From contig NZ_LT984803.1 in NCBI RefSeq assembly GCF_900250115.1, positions 62,001 to 126,000 on the forward strand: a stretch of DNA of 64,000 nt. The letters run 5' to 3'. The stretch comes from Cupriavidus taiwanensis (lineage in GTDB: Bacteria; Pseudomonadota; Gammaproteobacteria; Burkholderiales; Burkholderiaceae). Position numbers and translations under genes: made by a program. Positions 38,564 through 48,087 of the stretch are shown here, in pieces. Positions within the stretch are counted from its first letter, which is position 1. Every line of letters starts with the position of its first letter. A model generated the notes under the pieces. That model was given only the letters and a program-made list of their open reading frames with translations. It was not told the DNA's origin and did not search any database.

Positions 38564-39427
38564 TCAGGCCTGCGCCGGGCCGGCCGCGCCGGCGCCTTGC
38601 AGGCTGGCGTTCAGCTCCTTGCGGTAGCGGTTCAGGTCCTGCACGGTTTCGAAGGTGCGTTCGAACAGCAGCGACATGTTGTGCAGGATCCGTTCGATGA
38701 CCTTCTTCTCCCAGCCTTCGTCGAAGCGGATCTGCTCGTCCAGCCATTTCTCGAGCCAGTCGGGATCGGGCAGGCGCGACTGCACCGTGTCGTTGGGGAA
38801 CAGCGCCTTGTTGACGTGCAGATTGGTCGGGTGCAGCGGCTTCTCGGTGCGGCGCGCCGACGCCATCAGCACGCCGATCTTGGCGAAGGCCGCGCGCGCG
38901 CTGTCGCCGAACTGCGCCAGGTACTTCTTCATGTAGCGCAGGTAGGCGCCGCCGTGGCGGGCTTCGTCCTGCGACAGGGTGCGGTAGATATGCTTGATCA
39001 CCGGTTCGGTGTGCCATTCGGCGGCACGGCGGTACCAGTGGTTCAGGCGGATCTCGCCGCAGAAATGCAGCATCAGCGTTTCCAGCGGCGGCGCCGGGTC
39101 GAACTCGAAGCGAACCGCGTGCAGTTCTTCCTCGGTCGGCACCAGGTCCGGGCGGAAGCGGCGCAGGTACTCCATCAGCACCAGCGAATGCTTCTGTTCC
39201 TCGAAGAACCAGATGCTCATGAACGCCGAAAAGTCAGAGTCGTGGCGGTTGTCGCGCAGGAACATCTCGGTCGCGGGCAGGGCGGACCATTCCGTGATCG
39301 CATTCATGCGAATGGTCTTGGCCTGGTCGTCCGTCAGCATGCTGGCGTCGAAGGTGTCCCAGGGGATGTCCTTGTCCATGTGCCAGCGGACGGCTTCCAA
39401 CGATTTGAACAGTTCGGGGTAGAGCAT
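38564..39427 (-). CDS. Ferritin-like diiron protein (acyl-ACP desaturase-like fold)
   Basis: 287 aa, almost all helical. Two carboxylate-histidine motifs, FFEEQKHSLVLMEYL and QDEARHGGAYLRYM, plus Glu residues in HFCGEIRLNHWY, form a likely diiron site of the ferritin-like/desaturase-2 superfamily. It might be an oxidase, hydroxylase or iron-handling protein; the substrate is unknown. No signal peptide. It is flanked by its own terminator and preceded by an AT-rich promoter region with a Fur-box-like sequence. Confidence 0.8.
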   Translation of the reverse strand: MLYPELFKSLEAVRWHMDKDIPWDTFDASMLTDDQAKTIRMNAITEWSALPATEMFLRDNRHDSDFSAFMSIWFFEEQKHSLVLMEYLRRFRPDLVPTEEELHAVRFEFDPAPPLETLMLHFCGEIRLNHWYRRAAEWHTEPVIKHIYRTLSQDEARHGGAYLRYMKKYLAQFGDSARAAFAKIGVLMASARRTEKPLHPTNLHVNKALFPNDTVQSRLPDPDWLEKWLDEQIRFDEGWEKKVIERILHNMSLLFERTFETVQDLNRYRKELNASLQGAGAAGPAQA

Positions 39428-39460
39428 GGTAAGCCTTTGAAATTACGGGCAGATTCTACC

Positions 39461-39478
39461 AGATGCGAATTATTATCT
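39461..39478 (-). promoter_or_regulatory. Fur-box-like sequence before ferritin-like gene
   Basis: Minus strand reads AGATAATAATTCGCATCT, matching the 7-1-7 Fur pattern (TGATAAT-N-ATTATCA) at most positions, and GATAAT may double as a -10. It lies about 35-50 bp upstream of the start codon. Confidence 0.45.
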
Positions 39479-39614
39479 TCTCCTTCTTTTAGGTCGGATC
39501 GGGGCAAATGCAACGCTTTGATCGGGGTTTCCGGCGCTTTCTGCATTTTCCGGGCGATCAGCGCCGCGGCGTCGCGCCAAAGCGCCAGCGGCGGCATGAT
39601 GTGACGGCGGCAAC

Positions 39615-40904
39615 TCAGGGTGATACCGCCTGCTCGGCCGCGTGGTCGCCCGCAGGGGGCGCCGCGGGGGGCGCCGCGGGGGCCGTGCCGGGGACGATGC
39701 CGTAGAGGAAGGCGGCCAGCTCGTCGGCCTGGGCCGCGGCGTCGCGCTCGCCCAGCGCGATCAGCGCCTGCGTGAAGGCCGGCTCGAACAGCAGGTAGCT
39801 GGCGAACGCGGCGCCGCGCGCCTCGGTGCCGCCCAGCGGCGCCAGCAGCGCGCGCACGGTGCGCGGCAATTGCTCCTGGTGCTCGGCGGCGATGGCCTCG
39901 ATCGGCTCGCTCGGCGCCACCGTCATCACCTGCACCGGGCGCCAGCCCTCGCGGTCGCCGGCGACTTCGGGCATGCGCGCCAGCAGCCGGTTGATGTGCA
40001 GCAGGCGCTCCAGGTCGGCGTTCAGGCCGTCCAGGAAGATGCTGGCCAGCGCCTGGCCGCCCACCTGCGCCAGCGACGGATAGCCGCCCCCCGGCATGGT
40101 GTCGAACCAGCCCGAGCGCTGGCGCGAGGCCGCGCCGATCACCAGGATGCGCGACGCCCCCAGGTGGATCGCCGGCGACAGCGGCGACATCTGGCGCATG
40201 GTGCCGTCGCCGAACCACTCGTGGTGGCCGTCCAGCTCCAGCGGCATGGCCGGAAACAGGAACGGGATCGATGACGATGCCAGCAGGTGGTCCACCGTGA
40301 TCTGCGCCGGCACCGCGATGCGCTGGCTGCGGTGCCACGGTTGGATGCGGTGGTGCGACTGATAGAAGGTCACATGGCGCCCGGTGCTGTACGACAGCGC
40401 CGTGACCGCGAACGCCTGCAGCGCGCTGCTGTCGAGGCTGGCCTGCACCCGCGCGGGCTCGAACAGCTCGCCCAGCATGCTGCCCAGCGGCGTGTTGTCG
40501 AACAGCGCGCGCGGCGCGCGCCGCTGCGTGGCCCAGCCCAGCGCCAGCGCCGACAGCCAGCGGGCCCCCGACACGCCCACGCGCAGCACATCGGTGCGGT
40601 ACACCTCGTCGGCATGGATGCCGTGCCAGAGCGCGCCCAGGCTCTGCGTCGCGGCCTCGAAGTCGCCGGCATGGATAGCCAGCCCCGCCGCGTTGATGGC
40701 CCCGGCCGACGTGCCGGCGAGGATGCCGAACGGCAGCGCGGCCTGGGCCTTGCCGTGGCGCGCGGCGATGCGCGCCACGCCGTTGAGCACCCCGGCCTGG
40801 TAGGCGGCGCGTGCGCCGCCGCCCGTCAGGATCAGGGCGGTGGCGGCGGGATTGGGCCCGGACGGGGACGCCGCAGGAGGCAGCGGCAGCGAATCGCGGT
40901 GCAT
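39615..40904 (-). CDS. Patatin-like phospholipase
   Basis: 429 aa. Oxyanion loop [15 protein letters not shown] (about residues 27-40), nucleophile Ser66 in GTSAG and Asp233 in FGDGTMRQ complete the Ser-Asp dyad. Patatin domains hydrolyse phospholipids or other esters; in polyhydroxybutyrate producers some relatives are found near granule genes. No signal peptide, so a cytoplasmic or membrane-associated enzyme. A Gly/Ala/Pro-rich C-terminus follows the domain. It lies 41 bp after phaM on the same strand. Confidence 0.9.
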   Translation of the reverse strand: MHRDSLPLPPAASPSGPNPAATALILTGGGARAAYQAGVLNGVARIAARHGKAQAALPFGILAGTSAGAINAAGLAIHAGDFEAATQSLGALWHGIHADEVYRTDVLRVGVSGARWLSALALGWATQRRAPRALFDNTPLGSMLGELFEPARVQASLDSSALQAFAVTALSYSTGRHVTFYQSHHRIQPWHRSQRIAVPAQITVDHLLASSSIPFLFPAMPLELDGHHEWFGDGTMRQMSPLSPAIHLGASRILVIGAASRQRSGWFDTMPGGGYPSLAQVGGQALASIFLDGLNADLERLLHINRLLARMPEVAGDREGWRPVQVMTVAPSEPIEAIAAEHQEQLPRTVRALLAPLGGTEARGAAFASYLLFEPAFTQALIALGERDAAAQADELAAFLYGIVPGTAPAAPPAAPPAGDHAAEQAVSP

Positions 40905-40945
40905 CGGTGGTGGGGAAAGGGGGCGTCAGGCAGCGGCGGGATCAG

Positions 40946-41797
40946 TCAGTTGGTGACGCCGCCGCCGCCGCCGCCGGCGCCGTTGCTGTTGCCGTTGCCG
41001 CTGCCATTGCCGCCATTGCCGCCATTGCCCCCGGTGCGGCCCTTGCCGGCAGCCTGGGCCGGCCCGGCCTTGGCCGACTTGCTGGCAGCCGCTTTTTTCG
41101 CCGGCGCCTTCTTCGCCGGTGCCTTCTTCGCGGCAGGCCTGGCGGGTCCGGCCGACGGTGTCGCGGCTGCCGCGCTCTCCGGTTTTTCGGCGCTGGCTTG
41201 CGTGGTGCCGGCTGGCGTGGTGGCGCCGGCAGCGCCAAAGCCGCCCATGCCGAACGGCACCATGCTGGCCGCCGCGGCGCTGCTGGCGATCTGGTTGAAC
41301 TGCTGTTGCAGCATGTCCCACCACAGCGCGGCGTTGGGCGCCGGGGCCGTCTCGGCGTCGCTGGCGGCCGCCTGCTCGGCGGCGGGCGGCTCGGCCTGGG
41401 CGCCGGTGCCGGCGTCAGCGCCGGCACCGGCGCCCGTATCAGCGCCGGTGCGTTGCGGCGCCTCGGCGCTGGGCGCGTTGGCCGCACGCGCGACGGTTTC
41501 CATCGCCGATTGCATGGCCTCGGGCGACAGCGCGTTGCCGAAGGTCTGCAGCGCCACCAGCGTGGCGCGCTGCACTTCCAGCCCCTGGATGGTGGTGCGC
41601 AGCAGGTTGGTATTGAGCTGCAGCCAGCTTTCCACCGCCTTCAGGTCGGCGATGCGCTTGTCGAGGTCTTCCAGGTCCATCGGCGGCGTCATCGCCTGCA
41701 GGCCGGGAATCAGGCCGGCGGACATGCCGGCGCCGCCGCCCCAGAGCCGGCGCATGAAGTCGAAGCCGTTGGTGAAATCGGGAATCTGTCCGAACAT
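40946..41797 (-). CDS. phaM: PhaM-type polyhydroxybutyrate granule-associated protein
   Basis: 283 aa. N-terminal [19 protein letters not shown] and the helical segment [41 protein letters not shown] (read in parts) match PhaM of Cupriavidus necator, which activates PHB synthase PhaC and tethers granules to the nucleoid. After an Ala-rich middle comes a histone-H1-like run of Ala-Lys-Lys/Ala-Pro-Ala-Lys-Lys repeats (about 220-245) for DNA binding. It ends in a Gly/Asn repeat tail. Strong marker that the host makes PHB. Confidence 0.9.
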   Translation of the reverse strand: MFGQIPDFTNGFDFMRRLWGGGAGMSAGLIPGLQAMTPPMDLEDLDKRIADLKAVESWLQLNTNLLRTTIQGLEVQRATLVALQTFGNALSPEAMQSAMETVARAANAPSAEAPQRTGADTGAGAGADAGTGAQAEPPAAEQAAASDAETAPAPNAALWWDMLQQQFNQIASSAAAASMVPFGMGGFGAAGATTPAGTTQASAEKPESAAAATPSAGPARPAAKKAPAKKAPAKKAAASKSAKAGPAQAAGKGRTGGNGGNGGNGSGNGNSNGAGGGGGGVTN

Positions 41798-41859
41798 GGT
41801 TGGGCTCCGTGTGCGGCGCAGCCCGGTGCCCGGACCTCCGGAGCGCGGCTGCGTCGTCG

Positions 41860-42693
41860 TTACCTGAATCGAGGCGGCCGCTTTTCGCGCAGGCTCGCCA
41901 TGCCTTCGTGCACGTCAGGGCCGGCAAAGCCCATGAATTCGAGCGCCAGCGAGGTATCGAAAGCGGGGCCGGCCATGCGCAGCCAGTTGTTGAGGGCGTA
42001 CTTGGTCCAGCGGATCGCGCTCTGCGATCCCGCCGCCAGCCGGTTGGCCACCTCGAACGCGCGCGCCACCAGTTCGTCCTCATCCACCGCCAGCGAGACC
42101 AGGCCGATCCGCTCGGCCTCTTCGCCGCTGACCGACTCGCACAGCATCAGATAGTACTTGGCCTTGGCCATTCCGCACAGCAGCGGCCACACGATCGCGG
42201 CATGGTCGCCCGCGGCCACGCCCAGGCGGGTATGGCCGTCGACGATGCGCGCCGTCTTCGCCGCGATCGAGATATCGGCGAGCAGGCCCGCCACCAGCCC
42301 GGCGCCGACCGCCGGGCCGTGCATCGCCGAGACCACCGGCTTGTCGCAGTTGATGACGTTGTAGACCAGGTCGCGCGCCTCGTGCCAGACGCGGGTGCGG
42401 GTGTCGAAGTCGTTGGCCATGTCCTCGACCAGCGCCAGGTCGCCGCCGGCGGAAAAGCCCTTGCCCTCGCCGCGGATCAGCGCGACCCGCACCTCGGGGT
42501 CGGCGGACACATCGCGCCAGATTTCGGCCAGCTCGCGGTGCATGCTGGCGTCGGCGGTGGCCAGCTTCCGGTTGGCCGACTGGGCCGCGCCCATGACGAT
42601 TTCGAGGATCGGGCCGTGGCGGCGCAGGGTCAGCGCGCGGTAGCGCTCGTAGCGCGGCGACAGGGTGGAGGTATCAGCGGAGGGCGTGGTCAT
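41860..42693 (-). CDS. Enoyl-CoA hydratase/isomerase family protein
   Basis: 277 aa from the ATG at 42693. Crotonase fold: [20 protein letters not shown] forms the first oxyanion loop, and [24 protein letters not shown] the second. The usual catalytic Glu pair is not obvious: the position after [21 protein letters not shown] lacks a clear Glu, so it may be an isomerase, decarboxylase or hydrolase branch rather than a true hydratase. A TetR-type palindrome lies about 60 bp upstream. Confidence 0.88.
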   Translation of the reverse strand: MTTPSADTSTLSPRYERYRALTLRRHGPILEIVMGAAQSANRKLATADASMHRELAEIWRDVSADPEVRVALIRGEGKGFSAGGDLALVEDMANDFDTRTRVWHEARDLVYNVINCDKPVVSAMHGPAVGAGLVAGLLADISIAAKTARIVDGHTRLGVAAGDHAAIVWPLLCGMAKAKYYLMLCESVSGEEAERIGLVSLAVDEDELVARAFEVANRLAAGSQSAIRWTKYALNNWLRMAGPAFDTSLALEFMGFAGPDVHEGMASLREKRPPRFR

Positions 42694-42753
42694 GGGGGCC
42701 TTTGAGGTGGACGCCAGCGCGGGCGCCGGACGCGGGATGACTGCAAGTAAATT

Positions 42754-42773
42754 TACCAACCGATCGGTCGGTT
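42754..42773. promoter_or_regulatory. TetR-type operator candidate
   Basis: TACCAACCGATCGGTCGGTT, a 20-bp imperfect dyad centred on GA/TC, flanked by AT-rich sequence. It strongly resembles ACCGACCGGTCGGT-type sites of TetR regulators of fatty-acid or phenylacetate catabolism in beta-proteobacteria. Upstream of the enoyl-CoA hydratase family gene. Confidence 0.6.
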
Positions 42774-42821
42774 AATTATATGCAAATCCGGCGCGCGGCT
42801 GCGTCCCCGCCCCGGCGTGCC

Positions 42822-43802
42822 TCAGGCGGCGGCAACCAGCTGGTCGATCGCGCCGAACACCGAATGGCCGTGCGCGTCGAACATCTCGATCTTGACCGCG
42901 TCGCCGAACTTCATGAACTCGGTCACCGGCTTGCCTGCGTCGATGGTCTCGAGCATGCGCTTCTCGGCGATGCAGCAGTAGCCCTTGCCGCGGTCGACGT
43001 TGGAGATCGTGCCCGAGCCGACGATGCTGCCGGCGCGCACGTTGCGGGTCTTGCAGATGTGGGCGATCAGCTGGCCGAAATCGAACACCATGTCGGTGCC
43101 GCAGTCGGGCTGGCCCACCTTCTTGCTGTTCCAGTGCACGGTCATCGGCAGGTGGACCTTGCGCTCGCGCCAGGCCTCGCCCAGCTCGTCGGGGGTCACC
43201 GCCACCGGCGAGAACGCCGTCGCCGGCTTGCTCTGGAAGAAGCCGAAGCCCTTGCCCAGTTCGGCCGGGATCAGGTTGCGCAGCGAGACGTCGTTGGCCA
43301 GCATCACCAGCCGGATGGCCTCGCCGGCCTGCTCCGGGGTGGCGCCCATCTTCACATCGCCGGTGACCACTGCCACCTCGGCCTCGAAGTCGATGCCGAA
43401 GGCCTCGCTGGCGCAGACGATGTCGTCGTGCGGGCCGAGGAAATCGTCGGAGCCGCCCTGGTACATCAGCGGGTCGGTCCAGAACTCGGGCGGCATCTCG
43501 GCGCCGCGCGCCTTGCGCACCAGCTCGACATGGTTGACGTAGGCCGAGCCGTCGGCCCACTGGTAGGCGCGCGGCAGCGGCGCCATGCAGTCCTTCGGCG
43601 CGAACGGGAACGGATGGCGCGCGCGGCCGCCGTTGAGCGCGTCGTACAAATCCTGCAGCTGCGGTGCGTAGAACTGCCAGTCGTCGAGCACGGTCTGGAG
43701 CCTGCCGGCGATGTCGGTGGCGAAGTGCGCAGTCTTCAGGTCGCGCGACACGACCACCAGCTGGCCGTCGCGCGAACCGTCCTTCAGGGTTGCGAGTTTC
43801 AT
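42822..43802 (-). CDS. Fumarylacetoacetate hydrolase family protein
   Basis: 326 aa from the ATG at 43802; the longer frame has no family residues. MKLATLKDGSRDGQLVVVSRDL, the metal-binding acidic residues of DFEAEVAVVTGDV and the motif GSGTISN are characteristic. FAH-family enzymes cleave C-C bonds or hydrolyse acyl-pyruvates at the end of aromatic degradation; length and N-terminus suggest a fumarylacetoacetase-like or 2-keto-4-pentenoate-hydratase-like member. Next to the TctC and IclR genes, it suits an aromatic/organic-acid catabolic locus. Confidence 0.9.
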   Translation of the reverse strand: MKLATLKDGSRDGQLVVVSRDLKTAHFATDIAGRLQTVLDDWQFYAPQLQDLYDALNGGRARHPFPFAPKDCMAPLPRAYQWADGSAYVNHVELVRKARGAEMPPEFWTDPLMYQGGSDDFLGPHDDIVCASEAFGIDFEAEVAVVTGDVKMGATPEQAGEAIRLVMLANDVSLRNLIPAELGKGFGFFQSKPATAFSPVAVTPDELGEAWRERKVHLPMTVHWNSKKVGQPDCGTDMVFDFGQLIAHICKTRNVRAGSIVGSGTISNVDRGKGYCCIAEKRMLETIDAGKPVTEFMKFGDAVKIEMFDAHGHSVFGAIDQLVAAA

Positions 43803-43888
43803 GGGATACGGTAGGGAGCAGGCGCGCCTGCCGGGCAGGCGCAATGGGCGCTAGTCTAACGCGGCGCGGACGCCGCGCAGCCGACCGC

Positions 43889-44887
43889 TCAGTCGACCGT
43901 GATCCCCTTGGCCTTGATCAGCTTGCCCCAGCGCTCAGCCTCGGCCCGCGCGTAGCTGGCGAATTCCTCGGGCGTGCTCGACACCGCTTCGACGCCCACG
44001 CCTTCCAGCTTCTTCTGCACCTCGGGTGTCTTCAGCGCCTTGACCAGCTCGGCGTTCAGGCGCGTGACCACGGCCCTGGGCGTACCGGCCGGCGCCACCA
44101 TGCCTTGCCAGGCGTAGGCCTCGAAGCCGGCCACGCCGCCTTCGGCGACCGTCGGCACACCCGGCAGCACGGTGAGGCGTTTGGGCGTGGCCACCCCCAG
44201 CGCGCGCAGCTTGCCGGCCTGCACGTTCTGCTGGCCCGAGGCCAGGTCCAGGAACATCAGGTCGACCTGCCCCGCGAGCAGGTCCTGCACCGCGGGCGCG
44301 GCGCCCTTGTAGGGCACGTGCGTCATCCTGACCCGGGTCTGGTCCATGAACAGCTCCATCGCCAAATGGTGCGGGCTGCCCGCGCCCGGCGAGGCGAAGT
44401 TGACCTTGCCCGGATGCTTCTGCGCATAGTCGATCGCTTCCTTGAGCGTGCGCGCGGGGAAATTCGGGTTGGCCACCAGCACCAGCGGGAAGCGCGCCAG
44501 CTGGCCGACATAGACGAAGTCCTTGTCGGCGTTGTACGGCAGCTTCTTGTACAGCGACGGATTGGCGGCCAGCGTGGCGGTATCGGCGGTCAGCACGGTG
44601 TAGCCGTCGGGCTTGGCATGCGCCACCGCATCGGCGCCCACGATGGTAGCGGCGCCCGGCCGGTTGTCGATCACCACCTGCTTGCCCAGCGCCGGCGCGA
44701 TCGCCTGAGCCACGGTGCGCGCCACCACATCGGTGCCGCCGCCGGCGGGATAGGGCACCACCCAGCGGATCGGCTGCGACGGCCAGTCGTCGGCGCGCGC
44801 CGGGGCGCTGGCGGTGCACAGCAAGGCAAGCAGGGGAGCGGCGGTCAGGGCGGCAAGAACAGGGCGGAAGTAGCCAGCGGGGCGCAT
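43889..44887 (-). CDS. Bug/TctC-family periplasmic substrate-binding protein
   Basis: 332 aa. Signal peptide ending TASAPARA, then DDWPSQPIRWVVPYPAGGGTDVVARTVAQ, the strict start of the Bug family, and the loop VNFASPGAGSPHHLAMELF. These proteins bind carboxylates for tripartite tricarboxylate transporters, but most Bug genes, like this one, have no membrane partners nearby. Divergent from the IclR regulator, which may control it. Confidence 0.94.
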   Translation of the reverse strand: MRPAGYFRPVLAALTAAPLLALLCTASAPARADDWPSQPIRWVVPYPAGGGTDVVARTVAQAIAPALGKQVVIDNRPGAATIVGADAVAHAKPDGYTVLTADTATLAANPSLYKKLPYNADKDFVYVGQLARFPLVLVANPNFPARTLKEAIDYAQKHPGKVNFASPGAGSPHHLAMELFMDQTRVRMTHVPYKGAAPAVQDLLAGQVDLMFLDLASGQQNVQAGKLRALGVATPKRLTVLPGVPTVAEGGVAGFEAYAWQGMVAPAGTPRAVVTRLNAELVKALKTPEVQKKLEGVGVEAVSSTPEEFASYARAEAERWGKLIKAKGITVD

Positions 44888-45065
44888 CGTTTGTCTCCAT
44901 GGTAAAACGGGGCCCGGCTTGGCGGCGGCATGCGCGGCGCCGGCCAGGTCTGTAGCGAGGAAAGTCTACCGAGCGCTTAAAAATTGGTAAATCGATTTCG
45001 CTATAGTAAATTCACCTAGGATTTTTCCCTCCCCCACCCAGCCAGCAAGCACCCCTGCCACCCGC

Positions 45066-45899
45066 ATGTCAGAGATCGAAGAAGAAGACGCCAAGCTGCG
45101 TTCCGGCATCCAGTCCATCGAGGTGGGCTTCAGGCTGCTGCAGGCGCTGGCGGCATCGCCGCGCGCGATGATGCTGCGCGACCTGGCCGCCGCCGCCGAC
45201 ATGAACCCGGCCAAGGCCCACCGCTACCTGGTCAGCTTCATGCGGCTGGGCGCGGTGGCGCAGGACCCCGTCAGCGGGCGCTATGACCTGGGGCCGTTCG
45301 CGCTGCAACTGGGGCTGGCCGGGCTGAACCGGCTCGACCCGGTCAAGAAGGCGCGCCCGATCCTGTCGCAGCTGCGTGACGAGCTGGACCTGACCGCCGG
45401 CATCGCCGTGTGGGGCAACCATGGTCCCACGGTGGTGCACTGGGAGGAGTCGAGCCACCCGGTCACCGTGAGCCTGCGCCTGGGCGACGTGATGCCGATG
45501 CTCAACTCCGCCACCGGCCGGCTCTATGGCGCTTACCTGCCGCGCAAGCAGACCCTGCCGCTGATCGAGCGCGAACTGGGCGCGCGCGGCCATGATGGCG
45601 TGCCCGACATGCCGCGCACGCTCGCCGACTATGACGCGATCTGCGCCGAGGTCCGCGCGCACGGCGCCGCGCGCACGCTCGGCGGCGTGCTGCCGGGCAT
45701 CAATGCGTTCTCGATGCCGGTGTTCGACGCCAACGGCCACCTCGCCATGGGGCTGATCGTGCTGGGCGCGCAAAGCATATTCGATGCAGAATGGGGCGGT
45801 ACGATGGATCGCCGTGTACGCGCCATCGCCCAACAGCTCTCATCGGAACTCGGCTACCTTGGTGCCGCCACCCCGGCCGGACAAACCGGCCCCGCCTGA
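45066..45899 (+). CDS. IclR-family transcriptional regulator
   Basis: 277 aa. N-terminal winged helix-turn-helix (about 14-75: SIEVGFRLLQALAASPRAMMLRDLAAAADMNPAKAHRYL, in parts) and a C-terminal GAF-like effector domain with MLNSATGRLYGAYLP and GINAFSMPVFDANGHLAMGLIVLG. IclR regulators respond to small acids in catabolic pathways. Divergent from the Bug-type gene across a 178-bp AT-rich spacer holding a TATAGT -10-like hexamer at 45002. Confidence 0.92.
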   Translation: MSEIEEEDAKLRSGIQSIEVGFRLLQALAASPRAMMLRDLAAAADMNPAKAHRYLVSFMRLGAVAQDPVSGRYDLGPFALQLGLAGLNRLDPVKKARPILSQLRDELDLTAGIAVWGNHGPTVVHWEESSHPVTVSLRLGDVMPMLNSATGRLYGAYLPRKQTLPLIERELGARGHDGVPDMPRTLADYDAICAEVRAHGAARTLGGVLPGINAFSMPVFDANGHLAMGLIVLGAQSIFDAEWGGTMDRRVRAIAQQLSSELGYLGAATPAGQTGPA

Positions 45900-46965
45900 A
45901 CCTGACGCCCGCCGCGGCGCGGAATCCCGCGTCTGGCGCCGGCGCCGCTGGGTCGTTGTGATTGCGCTGGTGCTGCTGGTCCACCTGCTGGCAGTGGTGG
46001 GCCTGGTACGCATGCCCGGGCCGCTGATCCCGGTCGACGTCAGCAACACCCCCACGCTGGAGGCCGTGCTGCTGCCGCCGCCGGCGCCGCCAGCACCACC
46101 CAAGCCACGACCGATCGCGCGTGCGCCGCGCCCGCAGCCCAGGCCCGCGGCGCCGCGGCCTGAACAGGAAGTGCCTGCCCCCGCCCCCGAGCCGGCGCCG
46201 CCGCTTGCCACCAGCCCGCAGGGCGCTACCGAGATGGCTGCCGGCAGCGGCGGCGAAGGCAGCGCGGCCGCGCCCGCCGCCGCGGCGGCGGCCCCGTCCG
46301 GCGGGCCCCAGGGCGGCGTCAACGGCGTGCGCTACAGCCCGCCCCCGTCGGCGACCATGCATTACGCCAGCTTCGTCAACGGCGTGCAGAACCCGGACGG
46401 CCTGATCCGCTGGGAGCAGGACGGCAGCCGCTACCGGCTCGCGGTCGAGACCCGCGTGCTGTGGTTCCGCTTTGCCTTCCAGAGCAGCGGCGCGCTGGCC
46501 GAGCAGGGACTGTTGCCGGAACGCTACGAGGAGCGCCGCCGCAACAAGGTCGAGGCCTTGCGCATCGACACCGCGGCCGGCACCGTGGCCTTTGCCTCGG
46601 GCGCGCAGGCGTCGTTCCCGGCGGGGGCCCAGGACCGCTTCAGCGTATTCCTGCAGCTGGTGGGGCTGGTGCGCGGCAATCCCCAGCGCTACGTCACGCC
46701 CGGTGTGACCGAAGCGTTCCAGGTGGCCGACACCCGGGATGTGGAACCGATGCAAGTGCAGTATGTTGGAGAGGTCGAGATCGACACCGGCCAGGGCCTC
46801 GTGCGCGCCAAGCACTTTGTGCGGCTGCCGCGCCGCGCCAACGACCGGCGCCGCGTCGAGGTGTGGCTGGCGCAGTCGCTCGGCTGGATGCCGGTGCGGT
46901 TGCGCCAGACCGAGCCTGACGGCACCCAGATCGACCTGGTGTACCGCGGCAGGGAAGGACCGTAG
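45862..46965 (+). CDS. DUF3108 domain protein with TonB-like proline-rich anchor
   Basis: About 367 aa from a GTG at 45862. The only in-frame ATG (45784) overlaps the IclR gene by 116 bp and a TTG lies at 45859, so the start is uncertain. A basic region and one membrane helix (WVVVIALVLLVHLLAVVGL) are followed by a long Pro/Ala-rich spacer like a TonB neck, then a DUF3108 beta domain (ATMHYASFVNGVQNPDGLIRWEQDG, read in parts, to VEVWLAQSLGWMPVRLRQTEPDG). It is probably a periplasm-spanning protein of unknown function. Overlap with IclR suggests co-transcription. Confidence 0.75.
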   Translation: MPPPRPDKPAPPEPDARRGAESRVWRRRRWVVVIALVLLVHLLAVVGLVRMPGPLIPVDVSNTPTLEAVLLPPPAPPAPPKPRPIARAPRPQPRPAAPRPEQEVPAPAPEPAPPLATSPQGATEMAAGSGGEGSAAAPAAAAAAPSGGPQGGVNGVRYSPPPSATMHYASFVNGVQNPDGLIRWEQDGSRYRLAVETRVLWFRFAFQSSGALAEQGLLPERYEERRRNKVEALRIDTAAGTVAFASGAQASFPAGAQDRFSVFLQLVGLVRGNPQRYVTPGVTEAFQVADTRDVEPMQVQYVGEVEIDTGQGLVRAKHFVRLPRRANDRRRVEVWLAQSLGWMPVRLRQTEPDGTQIDLVYRGREGP

Positions 46966-47017
46966 CGCCGCCGGTTCGCGCAGATCCACGCAGGCTTGAC
47001 CGAAAGGAGTCCCAGCC

Positions 47018-47860
47018 ATGACCGTTGCCACGCCGCCCACCGAAACCCATCGCATCCACGCCGACGGCGCCGACCTGCACGTGCGCCTGGACGGCGCCGA
47101 CGGGCCCTGGGTGATCCTGACCCATGCCCTGGCGGCCGACCATACCCTGTGGGACGTTACGGCCCGGCACCTGGCCGGCCGCTACCGCGTGGTGCGTCCC
47201 GACCTGCGCGGGCACGGCGCCAGCGATGCCCCGCTCGGCCCCTACACCATGACGCGGCTGGCCGACGACGTGGTCGCGGTGATGGACGCACTGCAGATCC
47301 CGCAGGCGCATTTCTGCGGCATCTCGGTGGGCGGGATGATCGGGCAGAGCATGGGCCTGCGCCATCCGGAGCGGCTGCTGTCGCTGACGCTGGTGGCGAC
47401 CAACAGCCAGACGCCGATGGAAGCGCACCCGATGTGGCACAACCGCATCGGCCAGGCCGAGGCCCATGGCATGGCGGGACTGGCCGATGCCACCCTCGGC
47501 CGCTGGCTGACGCCGGCGTTCCATGCGTCACATCCCGAGGAGGTGTTGCGTATCCGCGACATGCTGGTGGCGACCCAGGTACGTGGATACGTGGGTGTGG
47601 CCGAGGCCATCATGGCTTTCGACCTGGCGGGCGCGCTTTCCCGCATTCATTGTCCTACGCTGGTAGTAGCGGGCGAGCAGGACCAGGGCGCCACCGTGGC
47701 GATGGCACAAAGCATTGCCGCGGCGATCGCCGGATCCAGGCTCGTGGTGGTGCCGCAAGCCGCGCACCTGGTGCACGTGGAGCAGCCGGAACGCTTCCAT
47801 GCCGCGCTGGACGCCTTCCTGGGGAGCGCCGCATGCGGGGGCCAGTGCGACGTTCCGTGA
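47018..47860 (+). CDS. Alpha/beta hydrolase, 3-oxoadipate enol-lactonase-like
   Basis: 280 aa. Oxyanion LTHALAADHTLWD, DLRGHGASDAP, nucleophile elbow GISVGG, acid in AGEQDQG and His in QAAHLVHVEQPERF form the full triad. The pattern resembles PcaD, which opens beta-ketoadipate enol-lactone, but no other pca gene is nearby, so the substrate is open. AAGGAG precedes the ATG. 52 bp after the DUF3108 gene. Confidence 0.87.
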   Translation: MTVATPPTETHRIHADGADLHVRLDGADGPWVILTHALAADHTLWDVTARHLAGRYRVVRPDLRGHGASDAPLGPYTMTRLADDVVAVMDALQIPQAHFCGISVGGMIGQSMGLRHPERLLSLTLVATNSQTPMEAHPMWHNRIGQAEAHGMAGLADATLGRWLTPAFHASHPEEVLRIRDMLVATQVRGYVGVAEAIMAFDLAGALSRIHCPTLVVAGEQDQGATVAMAQSIAAAIAGSRLVVVPQAAHLVHVEQPERFHAALDAFLGSAACGGQCDVP

Positions 47861-48087
47861 CAAGCAACACACTGATGTTCCAGGCTCAAGAAACTTGTTG
47901 CATTGGCCGGTGCCCAATTCATGTAAGGCAGAAAATCGTGGCAACGTGGTGACAGGCACGCAATAACTTGATTTACCGCCCGTCACCCCAAGTTTGGAGG
48001 TAAAGCCGCGGCGCCCCCCTCAAGGCATCAACTGAGGCAAGAACCACAAGGGCGAGCCGCCCATCCATGACGCCCAGGAGGTGTGCC

